Assembly: GCF_037975245.1 (NCBI RefSeq)
Contig: NC_092563.1
Location: 16,302,594 to 16,366,593 of the forward strand
DNA: 64,000 nt
Direction of reading: 5' to 3'
DNA from: Apostichopus japonicus
Taxonomy: Eukaryota; Echinodermata; Holothuroidea; Aspidochirotida; Stichopodidae
Below, piece after piece: positions 45,242 to 56,342 of this stretch (the first letter of the stretch is position 1; each line of letters starts with the position of its first letter). Below the pieces are notes generated by a model. It was given only the letters and a program-made list of their open reading frames with translations. It made no database searches and had not been told where the DNA came from. Position numbers and translations under genes: made by a program.

Positions 45242-45434
45242 CTAAAACATAAAATATGCAAATTTATTCAACATTCCATTTCTCTGAATTCATGCAATGT
45301 AATCCAAACACATGAATACCAACATTTTTAAGTTAGCTAAGAAAAAAGCTGAGAAATGTTCTGGGCTTACTTCAATTCACCCTCCCATGTAAGATCACTG
45401 ATTTTCCGTTACGTGTGCTCTGTCCCCTGGAGGC

Positions 45435-45530
45435 ACTGATATCGACCGGCTAAAATCTGAAAATAGACTTATTTTCCGACTTGGCACCTTATCCCCTTAT
45501 GGTTTAAACTCCAAATTCGATTTGTTGTAA
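45435..45530 (+). pseudogene. C-terminal relic with GIY-YIG-type tail
   Basis: The frame TDIDRLKSENRLIFRLGTL then SPYGLN and a stop resembles the 'E..WI..L.TL.P.GLN' tail found at the end of GIY-YIG domains in some retroelements. Everything upstream is frame-broken. Confidence 0.4.
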
Positions 45531-45738
45531 GTCCTTTTACTCTGCTACTGTTCGCTTCTTTCATGTGTGTGCATTGGACCATTTTATCTTTCTTCGTTCG
45601 CTGTTTACAGTTTCAGTAGTGTTTTTGCTCACTTTGTTAAAGGGTTTATACCCTTTTCGTGTTTCTTTTCTTTATTAGCACTTGCAAACTTTGCAATTTT
45701 TTTCCACTAGAATTCTCAGTGCTACGCAGAACATTGCC

Positions 45739-45744
<6 letters not shown>

Positions 45745-45802
<58 letters not shown>
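45745..45802. repeat. (TA)n microsatellite
   Basis: About 56 bases of TA repeats in the intron between the EGF exon at 47974 and the calcium-binding EGF exon at 45241. Confidence 0.95.
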
Positions 45803-45804
<2 letters not shown>

Positions 45805-46289
45805 TATATTTTTTGGGTACCCCAAAAATTTGCAACTACTTGACTAATTTAACTTTAAGGGATATGGTAGATGAGGTTGAATCATGCAACATTACTAAAT
45901 CTTGTCATTCCCTCTGCCCTATAATGAGTCCCACCAGGGCAAATTACAAATGCAACACACTATACATAACAAGAACTTGTGTGAAGGTTTATTCCTTTAT
46001 TTCTTTTGTTTTTGATCAATTTGAGAAGAGATGTCACAATTCAATCACTTCACATATAGTTTGCCAAGATAAATACCACAGAGGAACCATGTCAGTTGTG
46101 TAAATACCAGTACCAGTTTAATAAGGTACTATAAACCCACATGCAGTTACCCAGTAAACTTCTTCACTGGGCTTTGAAACTGATTGATCACAGTCCGAGC
46201 TCTCACAACAAACTACACCTCTAACTGACATGAATTAAATGCATTTGTCTTTCCTATTATTTGGTTTCATGTACCTTGCTTTTGTTTTT

Positions 46290-47125
46290 GCCTTGTTTCA
46301 TGCTCAAAATTTCCTTGAGCTTAACGTGGAGAAGACAAAGGAAATGGTGATTGATTTTAGGAAAGGAGATCATGAACCTCCTCCTGTTGTTATCAAAGAC
46401 CTGGCTGTAAACCGTGTCTCGTCCTATAAGTACCTTGGCGTAGTTTTGGATGATCAGCTGAATTGGCATGACCACATTGATTATTTGGTAAGACGGATCA
46501 ATCCAAGACTCTATTGCTTGCGGAAATTGAACACCTTCAACATCAGTAGAAACATTCTTTCTATTGTCTACAATTCTGTGATTTTCAGTGTGTGGTCATA
46601 TTCCATTAACTGTTGGTGAGGTAATGTCAATGGTACCAACGGATAGATTCTATTATAAGCCAAGTCAGTCGCATCCTAGGCGATCCTCAGCAGTCAGTGA
46701 ACACCTCATATCATCTTCACCTTCAAAGTAAACTTGCTGGGGTTCTAAACAACAGTAGCCATCCTCTACACATTAATTTGGAAAGTGCAATAATACCCCG
46801 CAGTGGGCGTATGAGACTGCCCCGTGCTGTTACAGACCGTTACAAATCCTCCTTTATCCCTCGTTGTATTAAACTTCATAATGAATCTTTTACACGTTAG
46901 GTCAGTAATCTTGCTCATTGTGCAATCCAATGTTTCACAAGTATCTCTGGTGCTGTTGTGCTGTATTTTGTATTTTACCGTTTTTACGTATCTTGCCAGC
47001 TTTGTTTAAGTCTTATGTCTTAGTATTTGAGAGTCTGATATATTTTGTGTGTATTTTATGTACTGTACGTATGTTTTGTATCGTGAGCAATCAATTGCCC
47101 AGCTTGGGATGCAATAAAGAGAATC
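46290..47125 (+). mobile_element. LINE 3' fragment (reverse transcriptase C-terminus)
   Basis: 46305-46619 encodes LELNVEKTKEMVIDFRKGD and YKYLGVVLDDQLNW, typical of the region after the reverse transcriptase fingers/palm. A frame change leads to DPQQSVNTSYHLHLQSKLAG and SFIPRCIKLHN at 46679-46900. The tail is GCAATAAAGAGAATCTGAAT at about 47111, the usual end of such elements. It is 5'-truncated. Confidence 0.8.
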
Positions 47126-47973
47126 TGAATCTGAATCCTTCTTATGAACAAATGAAGAAAAATATGTATTTATTAAAAGTAACAATGTATGAATAATTCA
47201 AGTCAAGTATTTGAAAGACTTTGGTTTTCCATCCTACACAATAGTAAATTCTGCTATCAATGAAGACTAAAAGAGGAACATAGGGTATAAACATGAATTT
47301 ACATTACTGACATTAATAAACCATTAAAATTATAATTATAATTAAGGCTTACAAAAAATTTCAAAATTATAACTGAAAGTACTTATACATTAAAAGAGTG
47401 AAATTTATCAAGTAAAAGGTAAATACATCATGCCCGCCCATAATGCGTCTGATCAATGAGCCAAAAGATTGGCAAAAACAAGTATATCGTCATGATTGTG
47501 TAATTATGGAAAACAAAATAGCAGAAAAGATTCCTTACCGATAATCGAGGATGAATGCATCATGGGGCTTAAAGATTCCGGTGTGACACTATATACAAGT
47601 ACATCTCAGAAGTGTGAAACTTTATAACATTCCAATCATTCAATTCTCAAACTTGTTCCTCAATCGAAAGGGAATAATTTATACAGTACTGCATCGCAAA
47701 ACAGCTATGTTAACTAGTTAAGTCACTACGCAACACAAAGGACGTGGCCGGTTTTTTCTTTTTATTAAACAGGAAGCATAAGTTTGTGAGAGACAAAATT
47801 CAAATTTACTTAAAAAACTGCTACATTAATTACAGTAGCAATGATAAAGTCTTATCGTTACAGAAGATGAGTAAATAGTGGAATTCGCAGAGACACAGGT
47901 TTAAGTTTTTAATTGGTAAAGTGTCAAATAGCGTAATTTACTAACAGTGGAACAGTTTTATTTTGATACATAC
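47126..47973. other. Intron sequence, nothing recognised
   Basis: AT-rich sequence downstream of the LINE fragment, up to the EGF exon at 47974. Confidence 0.5.
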
Positions 47974-48093
47974 CCACATTGCATGTGCTACCAGTCCAGC
48001 CAGGGGGACAGTCACACTGTGCTGCCGTTAGACCCTCTGCACAGATCCCACCATTCTGGCAGGATGTACCAATGCCAGAGCAGAAGTGATTGA
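47974..48093 (-). CDS. Exon 5: EGF-like domain after the lectin domain
   Basis: Forty codons carry six EGF cysteines, with the recognisable CQNGGIC and CDCPPGWTGSTC segments. The acceptor CTTCTTGTCTAG and the donor GTATGT frame a 120-base phase 1-1 exon. It directly follows the lectin domain in the transcript and has no near-identical copy elsewhere in the window. Confidence 0.87.
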
Positions 48094-48787
48094 CTAGACA
48101 AGAAGAGGTACAGTGAGGCGATAAATACACAAAGAGGAAACACATGGAGTTGCATATCTCATCCCAAAATGTGGTTAACTATGGGCTATAATTTATATGT
48201 TATCAATGCACAACGTCATATACTCACTAAGTGTTTTAAGTACATTACCAATCCGGAACACCTTTTTGAACCTCTATGACTATATTGACCTTGTGGCCTT
48301 TAATTTATGCTCTGAACATTGAAAGTTACTATCCTTCATGCATGGGTATTGACACTTCTCTTTTAGTACCTCTGTTGACAAAAAGTTACAACTTGGTTTC
48401 TACCAGGTTAATATATACATATAAATGTATTCTAAAGGTGTCACGCATTTACATTATGAGAGGACCAATCATGAAAACCAAAAAGGGCATTGGGGCTGAC
48501 AATGGGGGTCAGTTTAACAACCGTATTATAACTATTGATTTACACACTTACGTTCTTTAATGGATATTTCCTAAAGTATATGTTTCCATCTACATATACC
48601 ACAGCAAGTATTTTGTGCTGTGGAACGACACTTTACACAGCTGGACACCCTGCATGTGCATATGAAACTACAGATTAAATTAATATTTGCAGCCAGACAC
48701 ATATTCTGCTGGACGAGATATCCAATAGCATTCCTAAAATATATTATAGCAAAACTTGTAAACGCTACAGAAATAATTAAGACTCAC

Positions 48788-48915
48788 CAGGTCGTTCACA
48801 AATGAATCCTGATTGAACATTACAAGGCCTATCGTACCATTCAAGAGTAACAGCATGAACAGCAACACACAGTTCTGTAAAAGAAGTTGCCGTTGGTTGA
48901 GCAGGAGCCCAATTG
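48788..48915 (-). CDS. Exon 4: C-terminal part of C-type lectin domain
   Basis: Forty-two codons complete the lectin domain with NWAPAQP, a Cys in CVAV, then EWYDRPC and FICERP, which match the end of the family ('W-N-D..C.....FICE'). The usual sugar/calcium motifs are altered: QPD or EPN is QPT here, and WND is WYD. Classical calcium-dependent sugar binding may therefore be lost or different. It ends in phase 1 at a GTGAGTC donor and joins the phase 1 EGF exon at 48093. Confidence 0.88.
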
Positions 48916-49836
48916 CTGTCAGAGCAAAAGAATGATATGGTGCATTATAAAGATAACTACGAAAATACAAAATGCTAAGTACGGTTCTTAAAACAAGCAA
49001 TTCCACATTTAAGTCAATTTGATCATAACAGTATGTATATGTGCCATTTGACGGATTGATAAATCGCCGAGTTTGAAGTAAGACTTTAATACAGGATCAC
49101 AAGCAAGTTGCTCACAAACACCCACGACATGCCGGATGAACTTGGTGATTGGGCTAGTTCAAGGTTCCACTTTTGCTGTTTGAGAAAGGTGCCTTCTCAA
49201 AAAAATATATATATAAAACTTAAAGGTGATTAAAACAATTTAGTCTGACTTGAAACGTTAATTTTATATGTTTTACAGATCTCCTTCTACAATGATTACG
49301 AACATTATTGTTTAACTCACACCGTAATCTTACCGTCACCGTTAACACCGTTATCTGCAGTCCGAGAGACCAGAGCAGCTTGATTGTCAAGTCTTGGGGA
49401 ACTATATGGGCTGATATGACAGACTGGTTCACAAGACTTACATAAAAGTCACCATCATTAGGAGGAATGCCTAAAACAACTACAAACTGCATTTATACAA
49501 GTAACAAATTCAAGGGTGCATGGTAGTTAGGCAGTACCCTAACACAGAACCAAAACTAAAATGTACTGGTACTTATAGCGCTTTCTTATTTGCCATAGTG
49601 AACTTCTTAGTGTTGGCTATTATATGTACTTCTTTACGAAACCATTGTTTCCATTCGACTTCATTAAAAAGGATATGAAATATTGATATCCGATACATTG
49701 GCAGTTTGCATAATAACGAAACGTCCTAGGGGTGACATAACGTCCTAGGGTCTGGCGTTGACAGACTGATCATTTCATTATCATGAAGTATTTTTATGGC
49801 TTCCAATGAAATAGAAAACCAAGATGGCACACTTAC

Positions 49837-49949
49837 GTTTCCACTGGAACGGTTCCATCGACCCATTCAAAATTGGATAGATCAATTCGGTTAAGACCAA
49901 TGTGGTAAAATGTGAAATCCAATGCAGGAAGAATGCTGGTGACTGCACT
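49837..49949 (-). CDS. Exon 3: central part of C-type lectin domain
   Basis: The exon encodes the family's 'W-I-G-L' region in the form IGLNRIDLSNFEWVDGT, where the tryptophan and the DGT are typical of C-type lectins. The acceptor TTCCTTTGCAG and the donor GTAAGTG are both strong. It starts in phase 0 and ends in phase 2. The two trailing bases AC join the C at 48915 to form a threonine codon followed by NWAPAQP. Confidence 0.85.
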
Positions 49950-50639
49950 CTGCAAAGGAAATAAAGCATAATTTTTAAGTATTTATTTGTCATCTCATAG
50001 GAATGCAGGAAGCATTAAAGGGCTTCCTGAAGTCTTACAGTACGTGATAGTCACGACTCACGAACATATAAAGACACTATAAAGAAAGAGAGACAACAAA
50101 GGTTTCCCCTTCTTTCACCAGCTGTGATTTGAATCTGTTGACAAGCATAATGTGTATCAGGTGCCAGCGCACCATGGAGATTGGACAAAAAGTGCAATGG
50201 GACATTCCAGTTGTCAATTTATTGTAATAAAGGAGGACATTATGTGTGTTGAAAGAAATGTCCGTCTTTAATCAGTGAATGAGTAGAAGAATCTTGAACA
50301 GATTACAGGGAATAAATTATCCAGTTTGGCATCACAGAATGCTAGTACATGGTCAATTGCAAATTGCTTCCCAAGTACAAACATGTAGTTTGTACACAGT
50401 ATATATCCATAGTATATATTTAATAAGAGACAAAATACTGAACCTTGAAATCTGTTACATAAATTGTTATCATTAAATTATTCCCTGAACAGTATGAACC
50501 AGTTATCGAAAATATTCTGAAATTGAAAGTTAATTAAAACATTCTCGTTGATAAGCTCAGTTCAGCAACATAGAGTGATATTCAATGATATGAGTCCTGA
50601 GATGTGTAAGCCCTAACCAAATAGAGCCACGACACTATT

Positions 50640-50745
50640 CATTTTCCAAATGTGTGTGTGTGTGGGGGGGGGACATTTGATAGTGCGTCGCCCACCCATC
50701 GAAATGTGGGGGGGACGTTCCCCCCCCTGGATTGACGCCCATGAA
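50640..50745. mobile_element. G-rich element end, similar to the hAT-type termini
   Basis: GGGGGGG tracts, then CCCCCCCTGGATTGACGCCCATG, recall the inverted CAGGGGCGTA ends of the other elements, but the left boundary is unclear. Confidence 0.35.
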
Positions 50746-50842
50746 CGGGAGGAACTCGTATAATCAGTAACAGACGGGCAAATTGCCGTAATTAATATAG
50801 TTGTTGATGGTCGCGTTGAAGACCAGACGACCATGGCATAAG

Positions 50843-51030
50843 CCATACAAGCTATTTGCACCAAGGCAGAGGTTTACTCAAGACAGCACGGCCAGTAGTG
50901 AGGATGACTCGGATTCTGAAGATGATTCTGATGATGATTAAGTACAGTGGCCCTTTTTCAAATTTTACAACCTGCCTTCTGGGTTACCTGCCTTCTTGCC
51001 TCAGTACACAAAACACTTTATATGATTATC
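50843..51030 (+). pseudogene. Possible 3' exon or retrocopy end with acidic C-terminus
   Basis: A plus-strand frame ends SSEDDSDSEDDSDDD and a stop at about 50939-50941. An AATAAAG signal follows at about 51029. The upstream part (KPYKLFAPRQRF) is short and unrecognised. It could be the last exon of a plus-strand gene or an old processed copy. Confidence 0.35.
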
Positions 51031-51753
51031 AATAAAGCAACAGAAGACTCAACATATCATTTTGTTATGTTATTTTTTTCTCTTTTTATAGTTTCAAAGG
51101 AATAGTGGCAAATGAGACGGAATAGTGTATTTTCAAATCCACTATTCCGCTGGAATAGAGGTAAATATTCTAAATTTCAAACCCTACAACATACATACTT
51201 TCATCCTGGAACATGAAATTGTCCATTTGTTTGAGATGTCTTGCTCAATAATGCCTAGACATTACATATTCAACAATAGCAGTTCCTATGACAGACACTT
51301 ACTGTAGGCTATGCAGGCAACATGCACAGACCTAAAATTAGTTCTTTTTTAACTTAACCGAATCACAGACCTAAAATTAGTTCTTTCTTAACTTAACCGA
51401 ATAAACTTCCTTCACTTCCTTTTGATATCAGTTTGACAGTAGCTTATCCTTTGGTAAGATTTCTTTACTTTTCAGCTTTTCCAACTCATTACGATTTTCA
51501 TTTATATATATTCATTTGCCTTTTTCGTTTTCCTCCATTTCATTAACATAAAGTCTATTCAAAGTATCTCTTTCGAGATCCGACTTTAGGAATCACAAAT
51601 GATTTCGAGTTGATTAGCATCACATTTGATCTCTTAGAGTAAGGCAAAAAAATGTCACCAAAACAGAACTAGTATTGTTCGATACAGGTGACAAACGCCT
51701 ACAGTGGAATTACGACCTTCCTTACCGGTTTAGAACCTCTGGACACACAATCA

Positions 51754-51872
51754 GCGTCCATTGTCTAGGGGTTAAGGGTGCCCGCGTACAGAGCGGGAGG
51801 CCCGGGTTCGAATCCCGGTGGAGACTGGAAGTGTTTTCATTGTTCTGGATTTTCCAACTCATTAAGATTTTC

Positions 51873-51918
<46 letters not shown>

Positions 51919-51920
51919 TT
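51754..51920 (+). mobile_element. tRNA-derived SINE with (TA)n tail
   Basis: The head at 51754-51826 folds as a tRNA. The T arm CCGGG-TTCGAAT-CCCGG is perfect, the anticodon stem CCCGC/GCGGG is perfect, the loop is GTACAGA (anticodon ACA), and the acceptor stem pairs at five of seven positions. The B box GGTTCGAATCC is perfect. It is followed by TTCTGGATTTTCCAACTCA and (TA)n. That tail also occurs at 6204 and 51476. Confidence 0.75.
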
Positions 51921-52263
51921 AAAAAATATTGGGGGGGGGGGGGGTCGGGCAATGATGGAAGTCCCAGGGCAGTGGCGTCCTAATCAGATCTGGCTTTTAT
52001 GATCACACGATTATGTGCAAAGTTTATTCCAATATTCTCATTACGCGTAATTAAGTTACGATCGTGCGAGAATTAAACTATAAAGGAGTGTATATTCTAG
52101 AAAACCTACAAATCATAAAATTTCTATTCCTTAATTTCCATTCACGTTCTTCCTTCATATCATCAGTGACGGTCCATCGATTTTAATAATTAAGTGTTCT
52201 CAGCTCTGACATCAACACTTGTGTCTTGTTGTATTCTCTGTGTACCTTCCAACTAACCTCTAG

Positions 52264-52445
52264 GATAATACCAAATGAGATCAAGTTAAATATCATTGTT
52301 TTATCTATATTTGACAACTGTATAGTTGTACTGATAAGTCTCGAATATCTGTCTCAGGAGGAGGATCGAGGACTCCCTAACTATTTTATATTGCTGGTTC
52401 TTCCGCCGGTGGGCCTCGTCATTTCCTCCTTGTATATTGTACCAG
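52264..52445 (+). CDS. Candidate plus-strand exon with membrane segments
   Basis: An open exon of 182 bases lies between CTAACCTCTAG and GTAAGGGTAG. It encodes two hydrophobic stretches, KLNIIVLSIFDNCIVVLISL and YFILLVLPPVGLVISSLYIV, separated by a charged loop. It lies opposite the lectin-gene intron between exons 2 and 3. I do not recognise the family and found no partner exons. Confidence 0.35.
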
Positions 52446-52613
52446 GTAAGGGTAGATATACTTCATGAATTGATGATAAGCATTCTTCAATATCTAATAT
52501 AAAGACATTGTCATACACAGTGTGATTGGCCAAATAATATGCTATTTGTATCCTAAATATGAATTGACATTAATCTTTGTTTACCAACAACCTCTGAACG
52601 GCTTTAAACCTAC

Positions 52614-52768
52614 CGAATACGATGACCACGGCTCTGCAATTAATAATCTCCCTCCGTAGTTCAAACATTGCATTTGTGCTGCATCATATACAACGGGAGT
52701 TTCCATGGCAACCAGGCATTTAGCGGTACTAAATTCTACCCAGCCAGTTGGACATTGGCCTGCTGCAT
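52614..52768 (-). CDS. Exon 2: N-terminal part of C-type lectin domain
   Basis: Fifty-one codons show the opening of a C-type lectin domain: the CPTGW motif, a Cys-containing strand, then an alpha-helical stretch with a Cys and the GGRLLIAEPW segment that matches the family pattern 'C...G..L..'. Acceptor is ...ACCAAACAG, donor is GTAGGT, and phases are 1 in and 0 out. It continues without a frame break into the exon at 49949. Confidence 0.85.
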
Positions 52769-53799
52769 CTGTTTGGTAAAAAGGATGGAAATGAAAAAGT
52801 TGTTGTTACAGGCAAAATTATTTACCTCTAAAATGTTCCTGGCGTAGAATGTTAGTGCAACGAAACAGGAGATTATAAATGTTGATTGCATGAGTCTAAC
52901 TCTTTCTTGGCTGTCAATCCAAGTTTTCTAATTTGTTTTATTTTTTATAAGTCAATCAAATGTTCAGAGAGCTTCTTTAGGGTAAACTTGACGGTGGACG
53001 TAAGTATAGTACGGAAATTTCTAAAGGCCACCGATGATTCTTCAGACCTATTGCATGTTAATTAAACGCAGTACCTCTTTGTATGAGTTTGTCGAACAGA
53101 CGAGTTACGCTAAACAAGTTAAAGGTTAACTAATGGTCACCGGTTATGCTCCAAATTTGGAAATCATTTTTACTGCTCCTCTAAAAAGTAGGTATGTGCA
53201 CACTGAGATATTTAATTGTCGATGTAAATACTCCTCAATAGCTGGCTATAGTTCCAAGGATCAGAGCCCAGATCTAGGAAAGAACTTTGGAAAAACTTCT
53301 AACAAGTCTTCTCTTGCTAAAATTTGGAGCCAATACTGATGATCTTTAACAATACGACTAAGAAACACTGATATATAGATTAGACAATGTATGTGCCTTA
53401 TTTTGGTTTCGTTTCTGGCATGACATGCAGACTGCCATTCAAATATACAGTAGCTGCCTAAATAAGAAACGTATGATTGATTATGATTGACTAAATGGTC
53501 TCCCAGAACTAAACTAAAGTAGTACATGGTATCATCAACATCAGTGCATGAACATGTATCGATATAGGTGTGTTTCACATACACTTGTCATAACATGGTA
53601 GTCTTTAATGATTAAAAATCTGACTATAACTTTAAATGAATATCTGATTTGAAATTAATTCTCATAACGCATCATCTAATTATTCGCTTGCGCGTCCCCT
53701 CAAGTCCTCTCTTCACTCTCTAGAGCTAAATGAGTTGATTTGGTTTATACAAAATCATGAAAATTGAAGAAGATAGTATAGGTAGTCTATAATACTTAC
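52769..53799. other. First intron of the lectin/EGF gene
   Basis: No domain or repeat was recognised. A 107-codon minus-strand frame at 53261-53584 has no supporting features. Confidence 0.5.
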
Positions 53800-53851
53800 A
53801 CTGAAACCATAGAAATGTAGAAATGACGGAGACCAGTGGTAATAATGACAT
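53800..53851 (-). CDS. Exon 1: start codon and signal peptide of the lectin/EGF gene
   Basis: Seventeen codons from an ATG at 53851 encode a short hydrophobic peptide (MSLLPLVSVISTFLWFQ), typical of a secretory signal peptide core although it lacks a basic N-terminus. The exon ends in phase 1 at a strong GTAAGTATT donor. Its last base joins the AT at the start of the exon at 52768, giving a tyrosine just before the lectin domain. The phase match and the position directly ahead of the lectin exon decide this start. Transcript data could still move it upstream. Confidence 0.7.
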
Positions 53852-54664
53852 CTTTGAAGGTGGTATAGTATATCCAAGATTTGTTCATAAAAGTAATTGC
53901 ATATAGACCGATATGACATCGGTTACGAGTAAATCCAATAACACGCAGCTCCTTTACGTCCTATACAACAGGCGTGAAATAGTCATTAATACGTTCTGAT
54001 TTAAACTACTTGAGGCTGACATAGGTCTATGGTATTTTATTTTGTGTGTGGATTCCTATAGGAATATCATATAACGGCCTAACAATGACTCACACAGCAG
54101 CACCAGACAAACCCGATTTTAGTTAACCTTTCTAGTTCCATACATATTTATTGCTTATGGCTTTGTTCAAAAAGTTTACAAATTATATTTGGGCTTTCGA
54201 TCGTGTATTTTCTACGAATAGTCCAACAATGCATATCAATGGTGTGTGAAGGTTCTACCTAAAATCACGTCCAAAAGAAAAAAGAAAAAAACATAACAAT
54301 GTATTTGTTCCCCCAAAATATGTAGCGATTGACGTAGAATTATTACTTCATATGAGTGTGGTGTTCGTATTAGATGTGGCCTTGAGCAGTGTTGTACACT
54401 CTTAAAACGACCTAGTCATTTTTCCGACCAGAAAGTCTAGTCAAAATAGTTTTGACTAGAAAAGGGTCGGCTTGATTAGATGTTCTCGTTACGGTCACTC
54501 TGATCTAGTCAATTTAACCAGTTTCGAATCGTATCAGCTAACAAGTGACACAGTTTACCCATATAGTTACAGCTGAGTTTGCGCATTGCCTGTGGAATTC
54601 AGACGTTTGTCTTTGACATTCTTTTCTGCGCTCAACCACCGCCCTAGACTACTTCTACACTAAG
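53852..54664. promoter_or_regulatory. Candidate divergent promoter region
   Basis: This 0.8 kb separates the start of the lectin/EGF gene (minus) from the SAM-like exon (plus). Core promoter motifs are not clear to me. It includes repeated CTAGTCAAAATAGTTTTGACTAG, an almost perfect palindrome at about 54438-54461. Confidence 0.3.
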
Positions 54665-54754
54665 ATGGACGAAAACGAGGACGATTTTGTTTCAAAAGCC
54701 CTTACGAAATGGGGGTTAACACAATACATCGACACATTTAAAGGAGAGTGCTAA
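54665..54754 (+). CDS. Short SAM-like first exon or fragment
   Basis: From ATG 54665 the frame reads MDENEDDFVSKALTKWGLTQ, then YIDTFKGEC and a stop. The 'LTKWGLTQYIDTFK' pattern matches the start of SAM protein-interaction domains. The rest of the domain is missing and no convincing donor is seen. It lies 0.8 kb from, and points away from, the start of the lectin/EGF gene. Confidence 0.4.
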   Translation: MDENEDDFVSKALTKWGLTQYIDTFKGEC

Positions 54755-55683
54755 AATATCCTATAAAATGTGCTTAGTATTCTGCAAAGGCAACATTCTG
54801 TCAACGTCCGTTCGTTCATGCAATGAGGATAGCCGGTATAACGTACACCCGTTGAAGTCATGTCGACTAGGCTCAGTAACGTTATTAGGCAACATCAGTT
54901 CAAAGTTGCGTGCATTTTGTACCAGGGTGTGTTTAGGCTACTGTCGTTTGGTATACTAATACACTAAGTGCCTACGCTGTCCGGCTCGGCCTTATAGCTA
55001 GGCCTAGTAAGTAGAAGGGTGCTCCACAATTTCGTGAATTGAAGCCACGGATATAATTGTAACCTCACGGTTCATTTACCTTATGCCATCGAAGTTAGTT
55101 CCTGGGATGTATGGCTGATAAACTGTTACGATTTTGTATCAAATCACTTTAATCTGCGTCCATAGGCTAGTACAGTTGTCAGTAGTATAGTCAGTATTGC
55201 GGAGTTCGGGACACTGCGAAGTTCGGACACCCATAAGAAATACACGATTTTAACATGATAACCTACAGCTAGAGCCAATTTCACGTAAAACTACGAAGCT
55301 ATAGTTATTTTCTCTTCAAAATGACCCGTATGCAAGCAAGTACTTACATATTTGCCAATAAAAGGAAGTTGCTTTAGTGTCTATGCTAGTAGTAGCACTA
55401 GCCTAGGCATAGTAATACTGAGTACCAGTACTGAGTAGGCCTAGTACTACCTAGTACCTGCGAAGATCATTCGTGACCTAGATCACTATTTGAAATTTTC
55501 TTGCTGTGTTCGTGACAGAATCATTTGCTAAGTAAACACAAAGATATTTCACCTTCGGTTAATTATCTCTGGTAAACAGGTGTCACACTGCAATTTTGAA
55601 AGCCTAACAAGCCATTGGGTCTGCCCTTACCCATTGACTTTGTGTGGCTGACCGTTCCTGTCTACAGTTACAGTCACAACCCT

Positions 55684-55935
55684 ATTAGAAAAAAAATGTT
55701 ATGCCTAATATTAATCCTACTTTGTGACTTTTGGAGTTTATAAGACAATGACCTCTGGTACAACTACTATCAGCAAACATGAAAAAGACAGTGAAGGATA
55801 AATTGTCAAAACCATACACAATCTTGAAAACCTGAATCAAGTCACCATGAAACCTTCTAAGCTCCAGTGTGGTGAGATTCAACAGTTGTGCATTTCCATG
55901 GAGGAAAGAACATACTTCCTTCGTATATATCCTTC
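55684..55935 (-). mobile_element. LINE reverse-transcriptase C-terminal fragment
   Basis: The minus-strand frame has LLNLTTLELRRFHGDLIQVF, KIVYGFDN and TRGHCLI, the conserved region beyond the reverse transcriptase in many LINEs. It is truncated on both sides. Confidence 0.7.
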
Positions 55936-56293
55936 ACCAAGATGACTATTTCCCAGCGAGGGTTCGGATAAAAATTGGAGACACCCAGTTCGGACAATTT
56001 TTTTTATAAACTGTCACTTTCATGTCATGCTTTGAAGCACTTCAAATGACAGTACGACTATCACGACATACGACTATCATGTCTCAGTCAGTTAGAGGTT
56101 AAGATCTGTTAATACTGCTAGTACAGTAGCTTTGAAGCATGCTACGAGAGGCCAGTATATAGTGGTATTAACCGTGGAAAAATTGTTCCCACTCACTGGA
56201 ACTCAGTACATGAATCGTGCAGCAGCTATTTCAATCAAATTCCCATACGTGCTACTACCATTGTAATGTGTACATGACGGAATGATCTTTTGT

Positions 56294-56342
56294 ATCGCTT
56301 CTCGGCCTTATGGCTAAGATCATTTGTAGTATCTGGTCTCCT
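56294..56342 (+). ncRNA. U2 snRNA-like 5' segment (variant or pseudogene)
   Basis: ATCGCTTCTCGGCCTTATGG followed by CTAAGATCATTTGTAGTATCTG matches the 5' end of U2 snRNA, including the GTAGTA branch-point-pairing core, with a few substitutions. Similarity stops after about 45 bases. A hairpin CAGTCTCC-ATGCAT-GGGGACTG follows at about 56389-56410. I see no clear Sm site in the expected place, so a U2-derived repeat or pseudogene is more likely than a working gene. Confidence 0.6.

Larger units (their letters stand above)
521..53851 (-). other. Large multi-exon gene model: signal peptide, C-type lectin domain, EGF array, Kazal-like, HYR domains
   Basis: This entry groups about 36 minus-strand exons listed separately below. 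Seen directly: each exon has an AG acceptor and a GT donor, the four lectin-region exons join in compatible phases (1, 0, 2, 1), and every later module exon is symmetric phase 1-1. Domain order from the N-terminus is signal peptide, C-type lectin, EGF, seven calcium-binding EGF, sixteen EGF, a degraded Kazal, a cysteine-rich module, EGF x3, HYR x2, EGF. No stop-ending last exon was found, so the gene continues past the left edge. The product should be a secreted or membrane-anchored extracellular protein. A receptor with an intracellular kinase is an inference from the neighbouring upstream kinase gene. It could instead be two or more adjacent genes. Confidence 0.6.

Noticed and set aside
49336-49437. 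Open minus-strand stretch with SCEPVCHISPYSSPRLDNQA and a GTAAGATTACG donor, considered as an extra exon
   Set aside because: It lies between lectin exons 3 and 4, which already join in frame and complete the domain. Its phases do not fit between them.
51754-51826. Functional tRNA gene
   Set aside because: Mismatches in the acceptor stem, an ACA anticodon and a shared non-tRNA tail with (TA)n make a SINE more likely.
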